A stretch of DNA of 64,000 bases from Chitinophaga varians (GTDB lineage Bacteria > Bacteroidota > Bacteroidia > Chitinophagales > Chitinophagaceae): the NCBI RefSeq assembly GCF_014529945.1, contig NZ_JACVFB010000003.1, positions 930,001 to 994,000 on the forward strand. Direction: 5' to 3'. Under the pieces are notes generated by a model. The model saw nothing but the letters and a program-made list of their open reading frames with translations. It did no database searches and had not been told where the DNA came from. Each line of letters opens with the position of its first letter. Positions within the stretch are counted from its first letter, which is position 1. Positions 1 through 9,500 of this stretch are shown in pieces. A program made the position numbers and the translations under genes.

Positions 1-103
1 GCAGACAGGTCAAAAAAAGAAAGATTGTCAATTTCATAGTGAGCAGCAGTTTGCCGGCGGGAACAGCCTTCCCTTTCCATTTCAGGAATACAAGTTTTAC
101 CAT
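1..103 (-). CDS. SusC/RagA-type TonB-dependent outer membrane receptor, N-terminal fragment (cut by window edge)
   Basis: Read on the minus strand from an ATG at 103-101, this gives 34 codons that run off the window start. The peptide has a basic stretch (MVKLVFLKWKGK), a second Met at codon 23 and then a hydrophobic run (MKLTIFLFLTCL). This long-leader plus signal-peptide pattern is usual for Chitinophaga SusC proteins. It follows a FecR gene by 109 bases on the same strand, exactly where the other three loci in this window carry susC. Seen: reading frame and signal-like N-terminus. Inferred: SusC identity, from position and leader type only. Confidence 0.6.
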   Translation of the reverse strand, partial: MVKLVFLKWKGKAVPAGKLLLTMKLTIFLFLTCL

Positions 104-212
104 ACCTTTGATGTTGGTTTAGTTAATGATCGTTCAGGACATTATCTGGCCTAATTTCAGGGGAGATGGTGCGAACACTTCCCCTTTTTATTTTGGTTGT
201 ACTGGTTGATAT

Positions 213-1304
213 TTATTTACTGATAATAATTGTGTCGTTTACCATTTTAAAGTTGAAGGGGTAGGACAGCTGTAAAGCGTCCAGTGCTTTGAGTACCGTC
301 TCACTCTCGAACGTACCGGAGTAGCGGTATTGTTTCACGGCGTCATCCGCAAAGGCTATCCGGATACCATACCACTGCTCCAGTTTCCCTGCGATATCAG
401 ACAGCGGCTCATTCTCTATCTCCAGCCGGTTGCGGACCCAGGCTATTTCCCGGGCTTTATGGTTGACAGGGTCAGCATCCAGCGGCACTACCTTCAATAC
501 CGGTATGGCGGCTGTTTTCCCGGTTTCAGGAGCTGCTACGGTCAGTTTTTGATTGGGTTGCAGTACTATTTTCCGCGCAGGTTCCTGCGCGCAGGTGATC
601 TCTACTTTTCCGCGGAACAGGGCTGCTTCCATCAACGAATGCCCCGTATAGGCGCTCACGTTAAATACGGTGCCCAGCACTTTAATATCGAAGGCGCTGG
701 TATGCACCATAAACGGCCGGTGCACGTCCTGCACTACGTCGAAAAAAGCTTCGCCGGTCAGGGTCAGCTCGCGGTTCACGCGGTTAAACCCCGCTGCCAG
801 CTCCACCCGGCTGTTTTTCCGCAACACCAGAGAGGAACCGTCGGGTAGCACCACCGATTTGCGTGGCTCATCACCGGCGGAAATGACAGTGGCTACGGCC
901 ACTTCCCGCGATGCAGGCACAGCACGCTGCTGCCGGCTGAAAAAATACCCACCGGCGGCGAGGAGAACGGCGCCGCCTATGACAGCTGCGTACCGCAGAT
1001 AACGGTAACGGTTAACCGGAGCCGGTTCCTGTAGTTCAGGCAAACTCCCTTCCAACGCCTGTTGCAGTCGCTCATATTGTGCAAGTCCATCCTGGAGCTG
1101 CTTCAGCTGCTCCATACGCCCACCCTGGCGGGCAGACAATAAGGCTACCAGCTGACGGGCCTCTTCCAGGGCAGCTGTTTTTTCAGGATGCTGTTTGGCC
1201 CATTCGGTCCAGAAAACCATGTCCGCTTCATGTTCCTCCCGGCAATAACGCTGGAAAGATTCATCACAGGCAAAATCGATAGCCTCGTAATCCTGGAAGT
1301 TCAT
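213..1304 (-). CDS. FecR-family anti-sigma factor
   Basis: A 363-residue inner-membrane anti-sigma factor. The N-terminal ~100 residues are cytoplasmic and would bind the ECF sigma factor. A single membrane span lies at about residues 104-123. The periplasmic FecR domain follows (LPDGSSLVLRKNSRVEL, GEAFFDV, LGTVFNVSAY) and then a C-terminal DUF4974-type domain (NEPLSDIAGKLEQWYGI) that in this family contacts the STN domain of the partner receptor. It lies 65 bases downstream of an ECF sigma gene and upstream of a susC start, so the cognate receptor is the partial gene at the window edge. Family assignment is firm; the substrate is unknown. Confidence 0.95.
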   Translation of the reverse strand: MNFQDYEAIDFACDESFQRYCREEHEADMVFWTEWAKQHPEKTAALEEARQLVALLSARQGGRMEQLKQLQDGLAQYERLQQALEGSLPELQEPAPVNRYRYLRYAAVIGGAVLLAAGGYFFSRQQRAVPASREVAVATVISAGDEPRKSVVLPDGSSLVLRKNSRVELAAGFNRVNRELTLTGEAFFDVVQDVHRPFMVHTSAFDIKVLGTVFNVSAYTGHSLMEAALFRGKVEITCAQEPARKIVLQPNQKLTVAAPETGKTAAIPVLKVVPLDADPVNHKAREIAWVRNRLEIENEPLSDIAGKLEQWYGIRIAFADDAVKQYRYSGTFESETVLKALDALQLSYPFNFKMVNDTIIISK

Positions 1305-1369
1305 GTAGTTAACCCTTTTCTATACAGACGGCAGGATCTGCCGTTTTTCCTAGACAAAAAGCATTTTTT

Positions 1370-1924
1370 TCAGGAAAATTTTTTCCGGAGGGTTTTAATG
1401 GCGTCGTAGATGGTATTGTAGGCTGTTTTCACCGTCTGGGAAGTTTGTGCGGCGATCTGTTCATAACTAAGTCCCTCGAAAAATTTAAGGCGTACCAGCT
1501 CTTGCTGGCGGGGTGTCAGGGCTTTCATGGCTTCGTACAGGCGTCGTTTTATCTCATCGTCCTGCTGCACCCGGATAATGATCTCTTCATAGGACAACTC
1601 ATTTTCGACTTCTTTGCCGGTCATACGGCTGATGGCGTCGTGCATGCGTGCCTGGTAGGCCAGCTGGTCGAGCAGCTGCCGCTTCAGGGCGGTAAACAGA
1701 TAGGCGGGCACGTTGGTCACCGGTTTCAGCTGCGCCTGTTTGCTCCAAAGCTGTAGAAACAGCTGCGTGATACAGTCTTTCACCAGTTCATCATTGCCAC
1801 AAAGCTTCAATCCAAAGCGCAACAAATGCGGATAAGTGCTGTTGTACAGCGCAAACAGGGCCTGTTTGTCGCCGCTCCGCAGTCGCTCCCATTGTAGGCT
1901 ATGATGATCTTCTTCGGTTGACAT
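1370..1924 (-). CDS. ECF RNA polymerase sigma factor (FecI-like)
   Basis: A 184-residue sigma-70 family protein with region 2 at about residues 20-90 (DELVKDCITQLFLQLWSK) and region 4 near the C-terminus (LTPRQQELVRLKFFEGLSYEQIAAQTSQTVKTAYN). It has no extension beyond sigma 2 and 4. It heads the sigma/FecR/SusC locus at the start of the window and probably directs transcription of the downstream receptor when FecR is signalled from the outer membrane. Start is ATG at 1924. The adjacent anti-sigma gene on the same strand supports the pairing. Confidence 0.95.
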   Translation of the reverse strand: MSTEEDHHSLQWERLRSGDKQALFALYNSTYPHLLRFGLKLCGNDELVKDCITQLFLQLWSKQAQLKPVTNVPAYLFTALKRQLLDQLAYQARMHDAISRMTGKEVENELSYEEIIIRVQQDDEIKRRLYEAMKALTPRQQELVRLKFFEGLSYEQIAAQTSQTVKTAYNTIYDAIKTLRKKFS

Positions 1925-2226
1925 GGGCTGGTTTTAAGAATATAATGCCGACAGGCGGCCAAATTATATTTTTTTATCCGGATTTGCCAGTCGCTCCGGG
2001 ATGGTCAGGATAAACAGGTCGCTCTGGAAAAAGCGCCCCTTTTTGCTTGACACAGTGTACAACGTATCAGATAGCTGTGTCCTCTTTCATAGGTAAGTCA
2101 TCCAAAAAAACTTTAGTGGTCGGCATATTACAGACATCTTCCCCTGCCTATAAGGGACATGAAAAGGCCTTATCCCCCATTCTTATCACAAAAAATACCT
2201 CCTAAAGTTATCCAGCAGACACCCCT
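1925..2226. other. Intergenic stretch upstream of the first ECF sigma gene
   Basis: About 360 bases lie between the sigma gene start and the PH-domain gene, ending in the terminator at 2227-2268. No coding frame of note is present. It must hold the minus-strand promoter of the sigma/FecR/SusC operon, but no clean TAnnTTTG box stands out. Confidence 0.5.
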
Positions 2227-2268
2227 AAAAAAAAGTCCGGCCCTTATGCAGGGCCGGACTTTTTTTAA
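2227..2268. terminator. Bidirectional rho-independent terminator
   Basis: A-tract, then AGTCCGGCCCT, loop TATGC, AGGGCCGGACT and a T-tract. The perfect 11-bp GC-rich stem extends into paired A/T runs. It lies just downstream of the PH-domain gene on the minus strand. Confidence 0.93.
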
Positions 2269-2287
2269 AAAGACAGCAAAGTGATAT

Positions 2288-2668
2288 TTATCCTAATACG
2301 TGATGGGCCAGCACTTTCTGTACTTCATATACATTCACGGATTTGTTGAATGTTTTCACAATACTGGGTTGTACCTCACTGCTCACCCAGATCTTCAGTT
2401 CCGCATCCAGGTCAAAAGTACCGGCGGTTTCCACGCTGAAGCGGCTGATGCTTTTATACGATACGCTCTTGTATTCCGTTTTACTACCGGTAATACCTTG
2501 TTTATCCACCAGTATCAGTCGCTTATTGGTAAATATAAAAGTATCCCTGAATAGCTTAAAGCCTAACTCGATCACCTCCGTATCTGTCAGTAATTTGCCG
2601 TAGTCCTTTATTAGCTCTTGTTGACTAACGGTGCCTGCATTGCCCAGCAGCGCTGAAAAAAATCCCAT
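2288..2668 (-). CDS. Bacterial PH-domain protein (YvbH/DUF1696-like)
   Basis: A 126-residue protein that consists almost wholly of one bacterial pleckstrin-homology-like fold: an N-terminal helix (MGFFSALLGNAG), then beta-rich segments with the family-typical FIFTNKRLILVDKQG strand pair and YKSVSYKSISRFSVETAG. No signal peptide or membrane span is visible, so it should be cytoplasmic. The fold matches small PH proteins of the YvbH/DUF1696 type, whose cellular role is not established. It stands alone, closed by a strong terminator. Confidence 0.85.
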   Translation of the reverse strand: MGFFSALLGNAGTVSQQELIKDYGKLLTDTEVIELGFKLFRDTFIFTNKRLILVDKQGITGSKTEYKSVSYKSISRFSVETAGTFDLDAELKIWVSSEVQPSIVKTFNKSVNVYEVQKVLAHHVLG

Positions 2669-2707
2669 AGGTCATATTTTCAGGGAAGATATAAAAATAA
2701 GCGGACA

Positions 2708-3592
2708 TCAGCTGTTCACCGCTGCTTTCAGCATTTCTCCGGCAAAATCCTCAAACTTCCTTTTTCCGGCCACCATCTTATTTTTCTCATAATCTTCCAG
2801 CAATCGGCCTTGTCCGATACTGATACCCACCTCTGCGAACAGCGCTGCCATATGTGCAGAGAAACCATTCTGCATGGCGCCCTGTTTTAATGCTTCATCC
2901 GGGAATGGTATCCATTGAATGGGCTGTGCCGTCACCTGACCAAAGATAGCCGCTATTTCATTACCTGTCTTTTCATCGCTGGTCATATACCGGAATGATT
3001 TACCGGTAAATGTCAGATCGGAAAGCAAGGTGGTGGCCACGTCAGCAATATCATGCGGGTGCACCAGTACCAGCCGCGCATCTCCCGGAAAATTATTTCC
3101 GAGCATCTGTTGTTGTAAGATCATTTTCAGGCTACCATAAAAATTAGTGTAGAACATGCCGGCGCGCAAGTGTACGATGTTTGTATCCGGCAGCTCGTTT
3201 AAGATAGCTTCCACCCGGTAAAATGCGCTGGATAAGCCATTGCCGGCGGGTACATGAGCGCCGATACTGCTGAGGTTCACCACATGTTTTACACCCGCGT
3301 CGGCCAGAGCCTGGCGATAGTTGGCCGCGATGGCCGCCACCTCATCATAATAAGCTTCAGAGGTGGCAAGTGGTGGCACCATGGTATATACTGCATCCGC
3401 ACCCCTGAATGCGTTGGTTAAAAACGCCGTGTCTTTTACAGAGCCAATGGCCGCTACGGCGCCCAGTGCGGTTATCTGCGCTGCTTTATTTGTATCCTGG
3501 CTGATAACGGTCACCTGATGGCCTTTGCTGATCAGATTAATGGCTAATTGTCTGCTTACATTTCCTAATGATCCTGTGATTGTAATTTTCAT
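2708..3592 (-). CDS. NmrA-like NAD(P)-binding reductase (QOR2-type)
   Basis: A 294-residue atypical short-chain reductase. The Rossmann start is MKITITGSLGNVSRQLA, a modified glycine-rich NAD(P) motif, followed by GADAVYTMVPP and VVNLSSIGAH. It lacks the classic YxxxK catalytic pair, as NmrA/QOR2 proteins do. It is divergent from a HxlR regulator, an arrangement known for quinone oxidoreductase 2 genes and their QorR/YodB-type redox regulators. A quinone or electrophile reductase role is therefore likely but inferred. Confidence 0.85.
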   Translation of the reverse strand: MKITITGSLGNVSRQLAINLISKGHQVTVISQDTNKAAQITALGAVAAIGSVKDTAFLTNAFRGADAVYTMVPPLATSEAYYDEVAAIAANYRQALADAGVKHVVNLSSIGAHVPAGNGLSSAFYRVEAILNELPDTNIVHLRAGMFYTNFYGSLKMILQQQMLGNNFPGDARLVLVHPHDIADVATTLLSDLTFTGKSFRYMTSDEKTGNEIAAIFGQVTAQPIQWIPFPDEALKQGAMQNGFSAHMAALFAEVGISIGQGRLLEDYEKNKMVAGKRKFEDFAGEMLKAAVNS

Positions 3593-3617
3593 AGTAATTG
3601 ATTTTTTATTTGTGCAA

Positions 3618-3669
3618 CAAAGGTATATTTGTACATACTTTTTTACTAGTACTTACCCTAAAGTATGTA
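3618..3669. promoter_or_regulatory. Overlapping divergent promoters and HxlR-type operator
   Basis: Minus-strand -7 box TACCTTTG (3625 to 3618) and plus-strand -7 box TATATTTG (3624-3631) share two bases. Immediately downstream a perfect 10-bp inverted repeat, TACATACTTT (3632-3641) and AAAGTATGTA (3660-3669), is separated by 18 bases and ends two bases before the HxlR start codon. One bound regulator could therefore block both genes. Confidence 0.7.
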
Positions 3670-3671
3670 GC

Positions 3672-4067
3672 ATGACAGCGATTAAAGAAAGTTCTACTAT
3701 TCAGGCCAACAAGCAGTTGGCGTACCAGGTATGCCCCGTCACCTATGTGATGGAAAAGATTGGTGGTTACTGGAAACCCATCATTCTGTTTCATCTGTTG
3801 TCCGGGCCAAAGCGTTACGGGGAGCTGAAAAGATCGGTGCCTACCATCACGGAGAAGGTATTGATACAGCAATTAAAACAACTGGAAGCAGATCAGCTGA
3901 TCAGCCGCAAGGCAGAACCGGTTGTCCCGCCGCATGTGACCTACAGCCTCACCAAATCAGGCAAGGCCTTACGGGACATCCTTTGGGCGATGGCCAACTG
4001 GGCAGCGACGGACAGTAAGGAATCCGGAAAAATTTTCAGAAAAAACATGAAAGATTTTCCGGGCTGA
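3672..4067 (+). CDS. HxlR-family transcriptional regulator (1)
   Basis: A 131-residue winged-helix regulator. The ATG at 3672 is chosen because upstream in-frame codons run through the promoter and operator. The HxlR core is present: QVCPVTYVMEKIGGYWKPIIL, GPKRYGELKRSVP, VLIQQLKQLEADQLI. Cys21 sits at the place of the redox-sensing cysteine of YodB/QorR members. It is divergent from an NmrA-like reductase and most likely represses that gene and itself, with release by electrophiles or quinones (inferred). Confidence 0.93.
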   Translation: MTAIKESSTIQANKQLAYQVCPVTYVMEKIGGYWKPIILFHLLSGPKRYGELKRSVPTITEKVLIQQLKQLEADQLISRKAEPVVPPHVTYSLTKSGKALRDILWAMANWAATDSKESGKIFRKNMKDFPG

Positions 4068-4078
4068 GGATTAACGGT

Positions 4079-4086
4079 TAATTTTG
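4079..4086 (+). promoter_or_regulatory. Bacteroidota -7 box (TAATTTTG) for the metallo-beta-lactamase gene
   Basis: TAATTTTG fits TAnnTTTG and lies 12 bases after the HxlR stop. A transcript starting near 4091-4094 would exclude the ATG at 4089, which favours the ATG at 4116. No clear -33 TTG is visible. Confidence 0.5.
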
Positions 4087-4115
4087 GAATGCAATTCCCA
4101 CAACCCTTTCCATCT

Positions 4116-5003
4116 ATGCAACACACCCTTGTCCGGAGCCTGTTTCTATTGATAACAGGACTTTGTGCTACAGGCATTAGCTATGCCCAGAAAGTGCAGG
4201 AACCTACCCGGGTACCCCCCGAATGGAACCAGCCACAAAAATCCTTCCGCATCGCCGGTAACCTCTATTATGTAGGTACGTACGACCTTGCCAGTTACCT
4301 CATCACCACCTCCGACGGGAACATCCTGGTGAACACCGGCCTGGCGGCCTCAGAGAAAAGTATCCGGGAGAATATCGAAGCACTGGGCTTTCACTTCAAA
4401 GACATTAAAATACTGCTGAACATGCAGGCCCACTACGACCATATGGGAGCCATGGCCGCCATACAGCGCAAAACCGGCGCACAGTTTATGGTGGATGCCG
4501 GCGACGCCAGCGTTGCGGAAACAGGCGGTAAAACAGACTACCTATCAGGAGGCCTGGTCACGCCGGTCAGCACTTTCAAACCAGTGAAAGTTAACCGCAT
4601 TTTACATGATAAAGACACCATCCGTCTGGGAGACATGAAACTGGTGATGCTGCATCATCCCGGCCATACCGTTGGTTCCTGTAGCTTTATTTTTGAGGTG
4701 AAAGATGATCAACGTACGTATAGGGTACTGCTGGCGAATATGCCGACGATCATTATCAACCGCAAATTTTCGGAGATAACGACCTATCCGGGCATGGCTA
4801 AAGATTACGGCTACACGCTGAACACGATGCCCGGGATTAATTTCGATCTGTGGCTGGCAGCACACGCCAGTCAGTTCGATCTGCATAAAAAACATAAAGA
4901 CGGAGATCCATATAACCCGGCCGCTTTTGCCGGCAGAGAAGATTATGATAAAGAGCTGGCAGATCTCAAAGCTGCCTATCAGCAGAAGCTGTCAGAAGAA
5001 TAA
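4116..5003 (+). CDS. Subclass B3-like metallo-beta-lactamase with Gln in the Zn1 site (GOB-type motif)
   Basis: A 295-residue secreted metallo-hydrolase with a signal peptide (LVRSLFLLITGLCATGISYAQ). In this numbering the metal ligands are Q104-A-H106-Y-D108-H109, then H184 (HHPGHTVGS) and H250 (AAHASQFDLHKKH). The QxHxDH variant replaces the usual first His with Gln, as in GOB enzymes of subclass B3. The C-terminal NPAAF-containing tail is also B3-like. Predicted to hydrolyse beta-lactams in the periplasm, although B3-like proteins with other substrates exist. The ATG at 4116 fits the signal peptide and the promoter at 4079; an ATG at 4089 is also in frame. Confidence 0.88.
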   Translation: MQHTLVRSLFLLITGLCATGISYAQKVQEPTRVPPEWNQPQKSFRIAGNLYYVGTYDLASYLITTSDGNILVNTGLAASEKSIRENIEALGFHFKDIKILLNMQAHYDHMGAMAAIQRKTGAQFMVDAGDASVAETGGKTDYLSGGLVTPVSTFKPVKVNRILHDKDTIRLGDMKLVMLHHPGHTVGSCSFIFEVKDDQRTYRVLLANMPTIIINRKFSEITTYPGMAKDYGYTLNTMPGINFDLWLAAHASQFDLHKKHKDGDPYNPAAFAGREDYDKELADLKAAYQQKLSEE

Positions 5004-5037
5004 AAAAAGGACGTCTCATCGAAGACGTCCTTTTTTT
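5002..5037. terminator. Rho-independent terminator between convergent genes
   Basis: A-tract, AGGACGTCT, loop CATCGA, AGACGTCCT and T-tract form a perfect stem. It follows the metallo-beta-lactamase stop and also lies 14 bases past the SusD stop on the other strand, so it probably works in both directions. Confidence 0.93.
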
Positions 5038-5050
5038 CTGTCACAACGTG

Positions 5051-6583
5051 TTATTTGTCCCACCATACCCTTTTCAGCCAATCGTTCTTCCCTCCTATCC
5101 TGTCGATGGCTTCCTGGTAATTCTTAGTATTGTTAAACGCTTCTGTGGACGGGTAAAACAGTCTGCGGGGCATTACTTTGCCGGTCACGGATTCTCCCTG
5201 AGGGTCTTTCACCGGTTGTGTCACCGGAAAGCCGGTGCGGCGCATATTAGCATATGCTTCGTAGCCATTAGGGAACAGCGCCACCCATTTCTGCATATTG
5301 ATCTGTTCCAGCTCTTTGCCGGTTGTCAGCGTGTGTGCGTTGACGAAGTCGGTCACCTGTTGTCCGCCCACCGGTGTCATACCGGGATACAGCTCCAGCT
5401 GCTTCATCGCCGCACGGATAGCCTGCTGATAGTGCTGATTGGCATCGGCGCCAGACCAGCCACGGGCGGCAGCTTCCGCTTTCAGGAATTCCACTTCGGC
5501 ATATCCGATATGCAGGAAAGGTGCTTTCTGATGGTAGAACGGCGCATTGATCTTGCAGAATTTGTTACCATGCGGGACATTGGTGCCGTCAGCGGCTTTA
5601 AAATCGGCCCATTCATCATACCAGTACAAACCGGGCGCGATAGGCAGATAATTGGTCAGATGGGTAATATCCTTACCGCTACCGTCCCTGTTGATAAAGA
5701 AAGATGCCAGCCGCGGATCATTTTCGGCCTTCAGGTAATTCACGAAAGTCGTAGTGCCGTGTACGTAGTTGTAGGTCTGTACTTCCTGCAACGCCTGTGA
5801 ATAACCATTTCCACGGAGATCAGGATATGAAAAGTCTTCATGGATCATCTTAAAATTATCCTCTGCGCTGGCGAAGGTACCACCGGCAATGGCCGCCAGC
5901 ACTTCCTGTTTGGCTTTGGCTTCATTCACTTTGGTAAGGCGCATGCCCAGTCTCAAACGCAGGGAATTGGCCAGCAGCTTCCATTTTGCAGGGTCTCCCT
6001 GATACACGATATCGTTCTGTATTTTGTCTTTGCTGTCGTCAAATTGTTTAACCGCCTCGTTCAGCTCTTTAAACAGGTCATTGTAAATATCTTCCTGCTT
6101 ATCATACCGTGGGGTATAGATGTTTTTATAGAATGCCAGTCCGGCTTCGAAGTAAGGCACATCGCCGTAGGCGTCTGTCAGGATGGAGAAGATGTACGCC
6201 CGGAGAATGCGGCCCGCAGCGATATAATTCACCAGCTGCGGCTCTTTTTCACAGCGCTGCATCATGTCTGTCAGCTGTTTGAGGCTGCGGTTGTAGAAGA
6301 TCTCCCAGACTCTTTCGTTATAAAAATCGTTGCGGACAAACTTGGTGCCTGCACGCTGGCCATAGGCGCCGTTCACATACTGCACCATCGGTTGAAAGAG
6401 GTACATATTGGTATACCCGGCTTCACGGCCACCGCTGAGGAAGTAGGCTGCACCGGCCAACTGCTGCCCTGGGGCAATGGTCGTTCCCTTGGTAGGGTCT
6501 TCATTGATGGTGTCAAAATCTTTCGTACAACTGCCCAGCAGCAATACGGTTATTATAGGCAGAAAAAATCTTTTCATCTTCAT
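5051..6583 (-). CDS. SusD/RagB-family outer membrane lipoprotein (locus 2)
   Basis: A 510-residue nutrient-binding lipoprotein. MKMKRFFLPIITVLLLGSC gives a lipobox with the acylated Cys, followed by the SusD-like TPR scaffold and the C-terminal RagB/SusD region (FLKAEAAARGW, QKWVALFPNGYEAYANMRRTGFP, RLFYPSTE). The SusD-2/SusD-like form begins TKDFDTINEDP. The start is 4 bases past the SusC stop, so the two are translationally close and form one uptake pair. It caps the SusC barrel at the cell surface. The ligand cannot be read from sequence. Confidence 0.95.
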   Translation of the reverse strand: MKMKRFFLPIITVLLLGSCTKDFDTINEDPTKGTTIAPGQQLAGAAYFLSGGREAGYTNMYLFQPMVQYVNGAYGQRAGTKFVRNDFYNERVWEIFYNRSLKQLTDMMQRCEKEPQLVNYIAAGRILRAYIFSILTDAYGDVPYFEAGLAFYKNIYTPRYDKQEDIYNDLFKELNEAVKQFDDSKDKIQNDIVYQGDPAKWKLLANSLRLRLGMRLTKVNEAKAKQEVLAAIAGGTFASAEDNFKMIHEDFSYPDLRGNGYSQALQEVQTYNYVHGTTTFVNYLKAENDPRLASFFINRDGSGKDITHLTNYLPIAPGLYWYDEWADFKAADGTNVPHGNKFCKINAPFYHQKAPFLHIGYAEVEFLKAEAAARGWSGADANQHYQQAIRAAMKQLELYPGMTPVGGQQVTDFVNAHTLTTGKELEQINMQKWVALFPNGYEAYANMRRTGFPVTQPVKDPQGESVTGKVMPRRLFYPSTEAFNNTKNYQEAIDRIGGKNDWLKRVWWDK

Positions 6584-6587
6584 GGAT

Positions 6588-9500
6588 TTAGAATTTTGCA
6601 TACAGGTTGATACCATAAGAGCGGCGGGTAGGCAGTGAGCCGTATTCAAACCCTTGCCCGTTGCTGTTGTTATAGCTCGACTGCGGATCGATGTTCGGTA
6701 CATGTTTGCTCACAATAAACGGATTACGTGCTACCAGCGAGAGGGTCACATCGCGTATCATGGTTTTACGCAATACGCTTTGCGGGAGACGATAATCCAG
6801 CGTGATCTGGCGCACCTTCACGAAAGAGGCATCGTAGATGAAAGCTTCCGGTATATTGTCGGTGATGGTGTTCCAGTATACCTGCGGACTAACAAAACCA
6901 GACACGGGTTTGTATTTTTTGTTCCCGTTTCCATCCACACCATCTTCCTGTACACCCGATACCGGCACGCCGCCTGTAGGTTTCCAGTTGCCCGGTTCCA
7001 CTCCGGCCGCCACTCTTTCTTTTTCAGACTGGGCCCAGCCTTCACGGCCGTCCAGCGTGCCTTTGTGGCGTCCGGTAGCGTAGGCGCGCAGGTTGGTCAT
7101 GGAGTAGATATTACCGCCGTGTTTCACGTCCAGTAATATAGACAAGGTGAAGTTCTTATAAGCGAAACGGTTATTGAGACCACCGATCCATTTGTACTGA
7201 CCGCCGCCAATGCGGGTGTCTGCGGCATCGTAGCGGGGCAGCAGCTTTTCATCCAGTATCATATTGCCCTGATCATCCCGCAGGAACTTGCGGCCCACGA
7301 TGATGCCATATTCCTCTCCTTCCTGTGCCACAATGGAAGCATTGGCCCAGCGGGCAGATGCCAGCGTATAAAAGCCGGACACCAGCGGGCTTAGCTCCAG
7401 AATTTTGTTGACATTGCATGCCCAGGTAAGGTTCAGGTCCCAGCTGAAATGTTTGGTGGTGACCGGCTTCAGGCCCAGCGCTATCTCCACGCCTTTGTTC
7501 TGCACGTTGCCGGAATTGATCACCGCGGTTGTATAACCGCTGGTGGAAGAAATAGGCGCATAGAGCACCTGATTGCGGGTATTGGACTGATAGAAAGTCA
7601 CGTCCAGGTTTACCCTGTTCTTTAACATCACCAGGTTAAGGCCAGCCTCGTAAGACTTGCTGATACTGGGTTTCAGCGCTTCATACGGCACCCTGTCTAC
7701 CCCTACGCCGCCGATGGAATACCCACCGATGGTAGGAATATCCGGATTGCTGGCATAAGTTAGTTTCAGCTGATAAGGGTCAACAGCATCTGCTCCCGTC
7801 TGTGCTATGGAAAGCCGTATCTTTCCGAAGTTTAGCAGTTCGTTCTGCGGCATCAGCTCGGAGAAAACGAAGCTGGTGGAAACAGAGGGATAAAAGAAAG
7901 CGTTGTTGCCCGCCGCCAGCGTGGACGACCAGTCGTTACGCCCGGTGATGTCAAGATACAGGTAGTTCTTGTAAGACAGGCTCACCGCACCATATACCGA
8001 ATTGATTCGTTTACGGTTGATCAACTCATTGCTGAGCTTTGTCTGGAAATTATTGATGCTCTTTACGCCTCTGGTACTGATATCCCGGCCGGTAGTGTTG
8101 AGTACAGTTTCTTCATAATCCATGCGGTTAGTACCGAGGTTGGCGCCTATCTGAAAGTTTTTCACCTGCTTGCTGAAGGTGAGCAGCAGCTCGGAGTTGG
8201 TCTCCCGGAGCGTGCGGTCTTTCATATTGATGCCACCGGTGGTGTTAAAAGGGGATGATAATTCGATGAACTCCCGAAAGCTGAATTTAGAGTAATCGGT
8301 ACCGGTGCGGCCCTGAATCGTGAGATAAGGGGTGAGCTGATATTTGAGCAACGCAAAGCCGGTCAGTCTGTCCTGTTTACTGTTATTAGGTTGTTCGTTG
8401 AGTGCCCAGTAGGGGTTTACTTGATACTGGTCGTTGTTCCAGTCGATATAATTGCCGGTGACAGGGTCTTTGTATTCTTTCAGCCAGTCGATGGAAATAT
8501 TGGGCGCGATGCCGCTCAGTACATAACCCACGTTATTGGGATTATCAGACAAAGCAGGGCGGTTATTCACTTTTTCACTGAGGTAAGCCACTTTGGCGTC
8601 GATAGACAGTTTATCCGTCAGGCGGGAAGTGCCGCGCAACGCAAAGTTGTGGCGGTCCAGTCCACTGGTCGGCACAATGTCTTTGTTGTGCAGGTTGGTG
8701 TAGGTAAAGCGCAGCTGGCTTTTATCGTTGCCGGTGGCCAGCGCCACGGAGTTGGACAACGTCAGTCCTTCACGGAAAAACTTCTGGATAGGGTTCGCTG
8801 CTTTCACGTAAGGCATTTTCTGGCCGTTCCATAACCAGGTGAGGCTGTCTGCATGGAAACGAGGGCCCCAGCTGGATTGTGAGTAAGTACGGGCGGTAGC
8901 AGCGTCGCGGGGTAACTGGCCGGTACGGCCCATACCATATTCTTCCTGAAAGTCGTAGCTGTTGTTCAGTTTTTCCAGTACCGTATTGGAAGTCACTTCC
9001 ACTTCCAGCCCTTTGTTATTTCCTTTTTTTGTGGTGATGAGGATAACGCCATTGGAAGCGCGGCTGCCGTACAACGCAGTAGCAGCGCCACCTTTCAGCA
9101 CAGACATCGTTTCTATTTCATCGGGGTTGATGATGCTGGTCCCATCGCCGAGATCATAGCCGCCATATTTATCGGCCTGACCGGGGGAAGAGTTGTTAAT
9201 CGGTACCCCGTCAATTACGTAGAGGGGCTGATTGTCGCCACCTACTACTTTCACGCCACGCAGCGTTACTTTCACCGAAGCGCCTACGCCGCTGTTAGTC
9301 ATACTCACATCCAGGCCAGCAACTTTGCCGCTGAGGGAGGCAATGGGATTGTTCTCCCTTGCTTTGGTAAACTCGTTGCCTTTCAAGTCCGTATAGGCGT
9401 AGCCGAGAGAGCGCTGCTGCCGTCCAATACCTAAGGCAGTCACCACCACCGTATTCATTTCGGAGATACGGCGGGGCAGTAGTATGTCGGTAGCCCTGGT

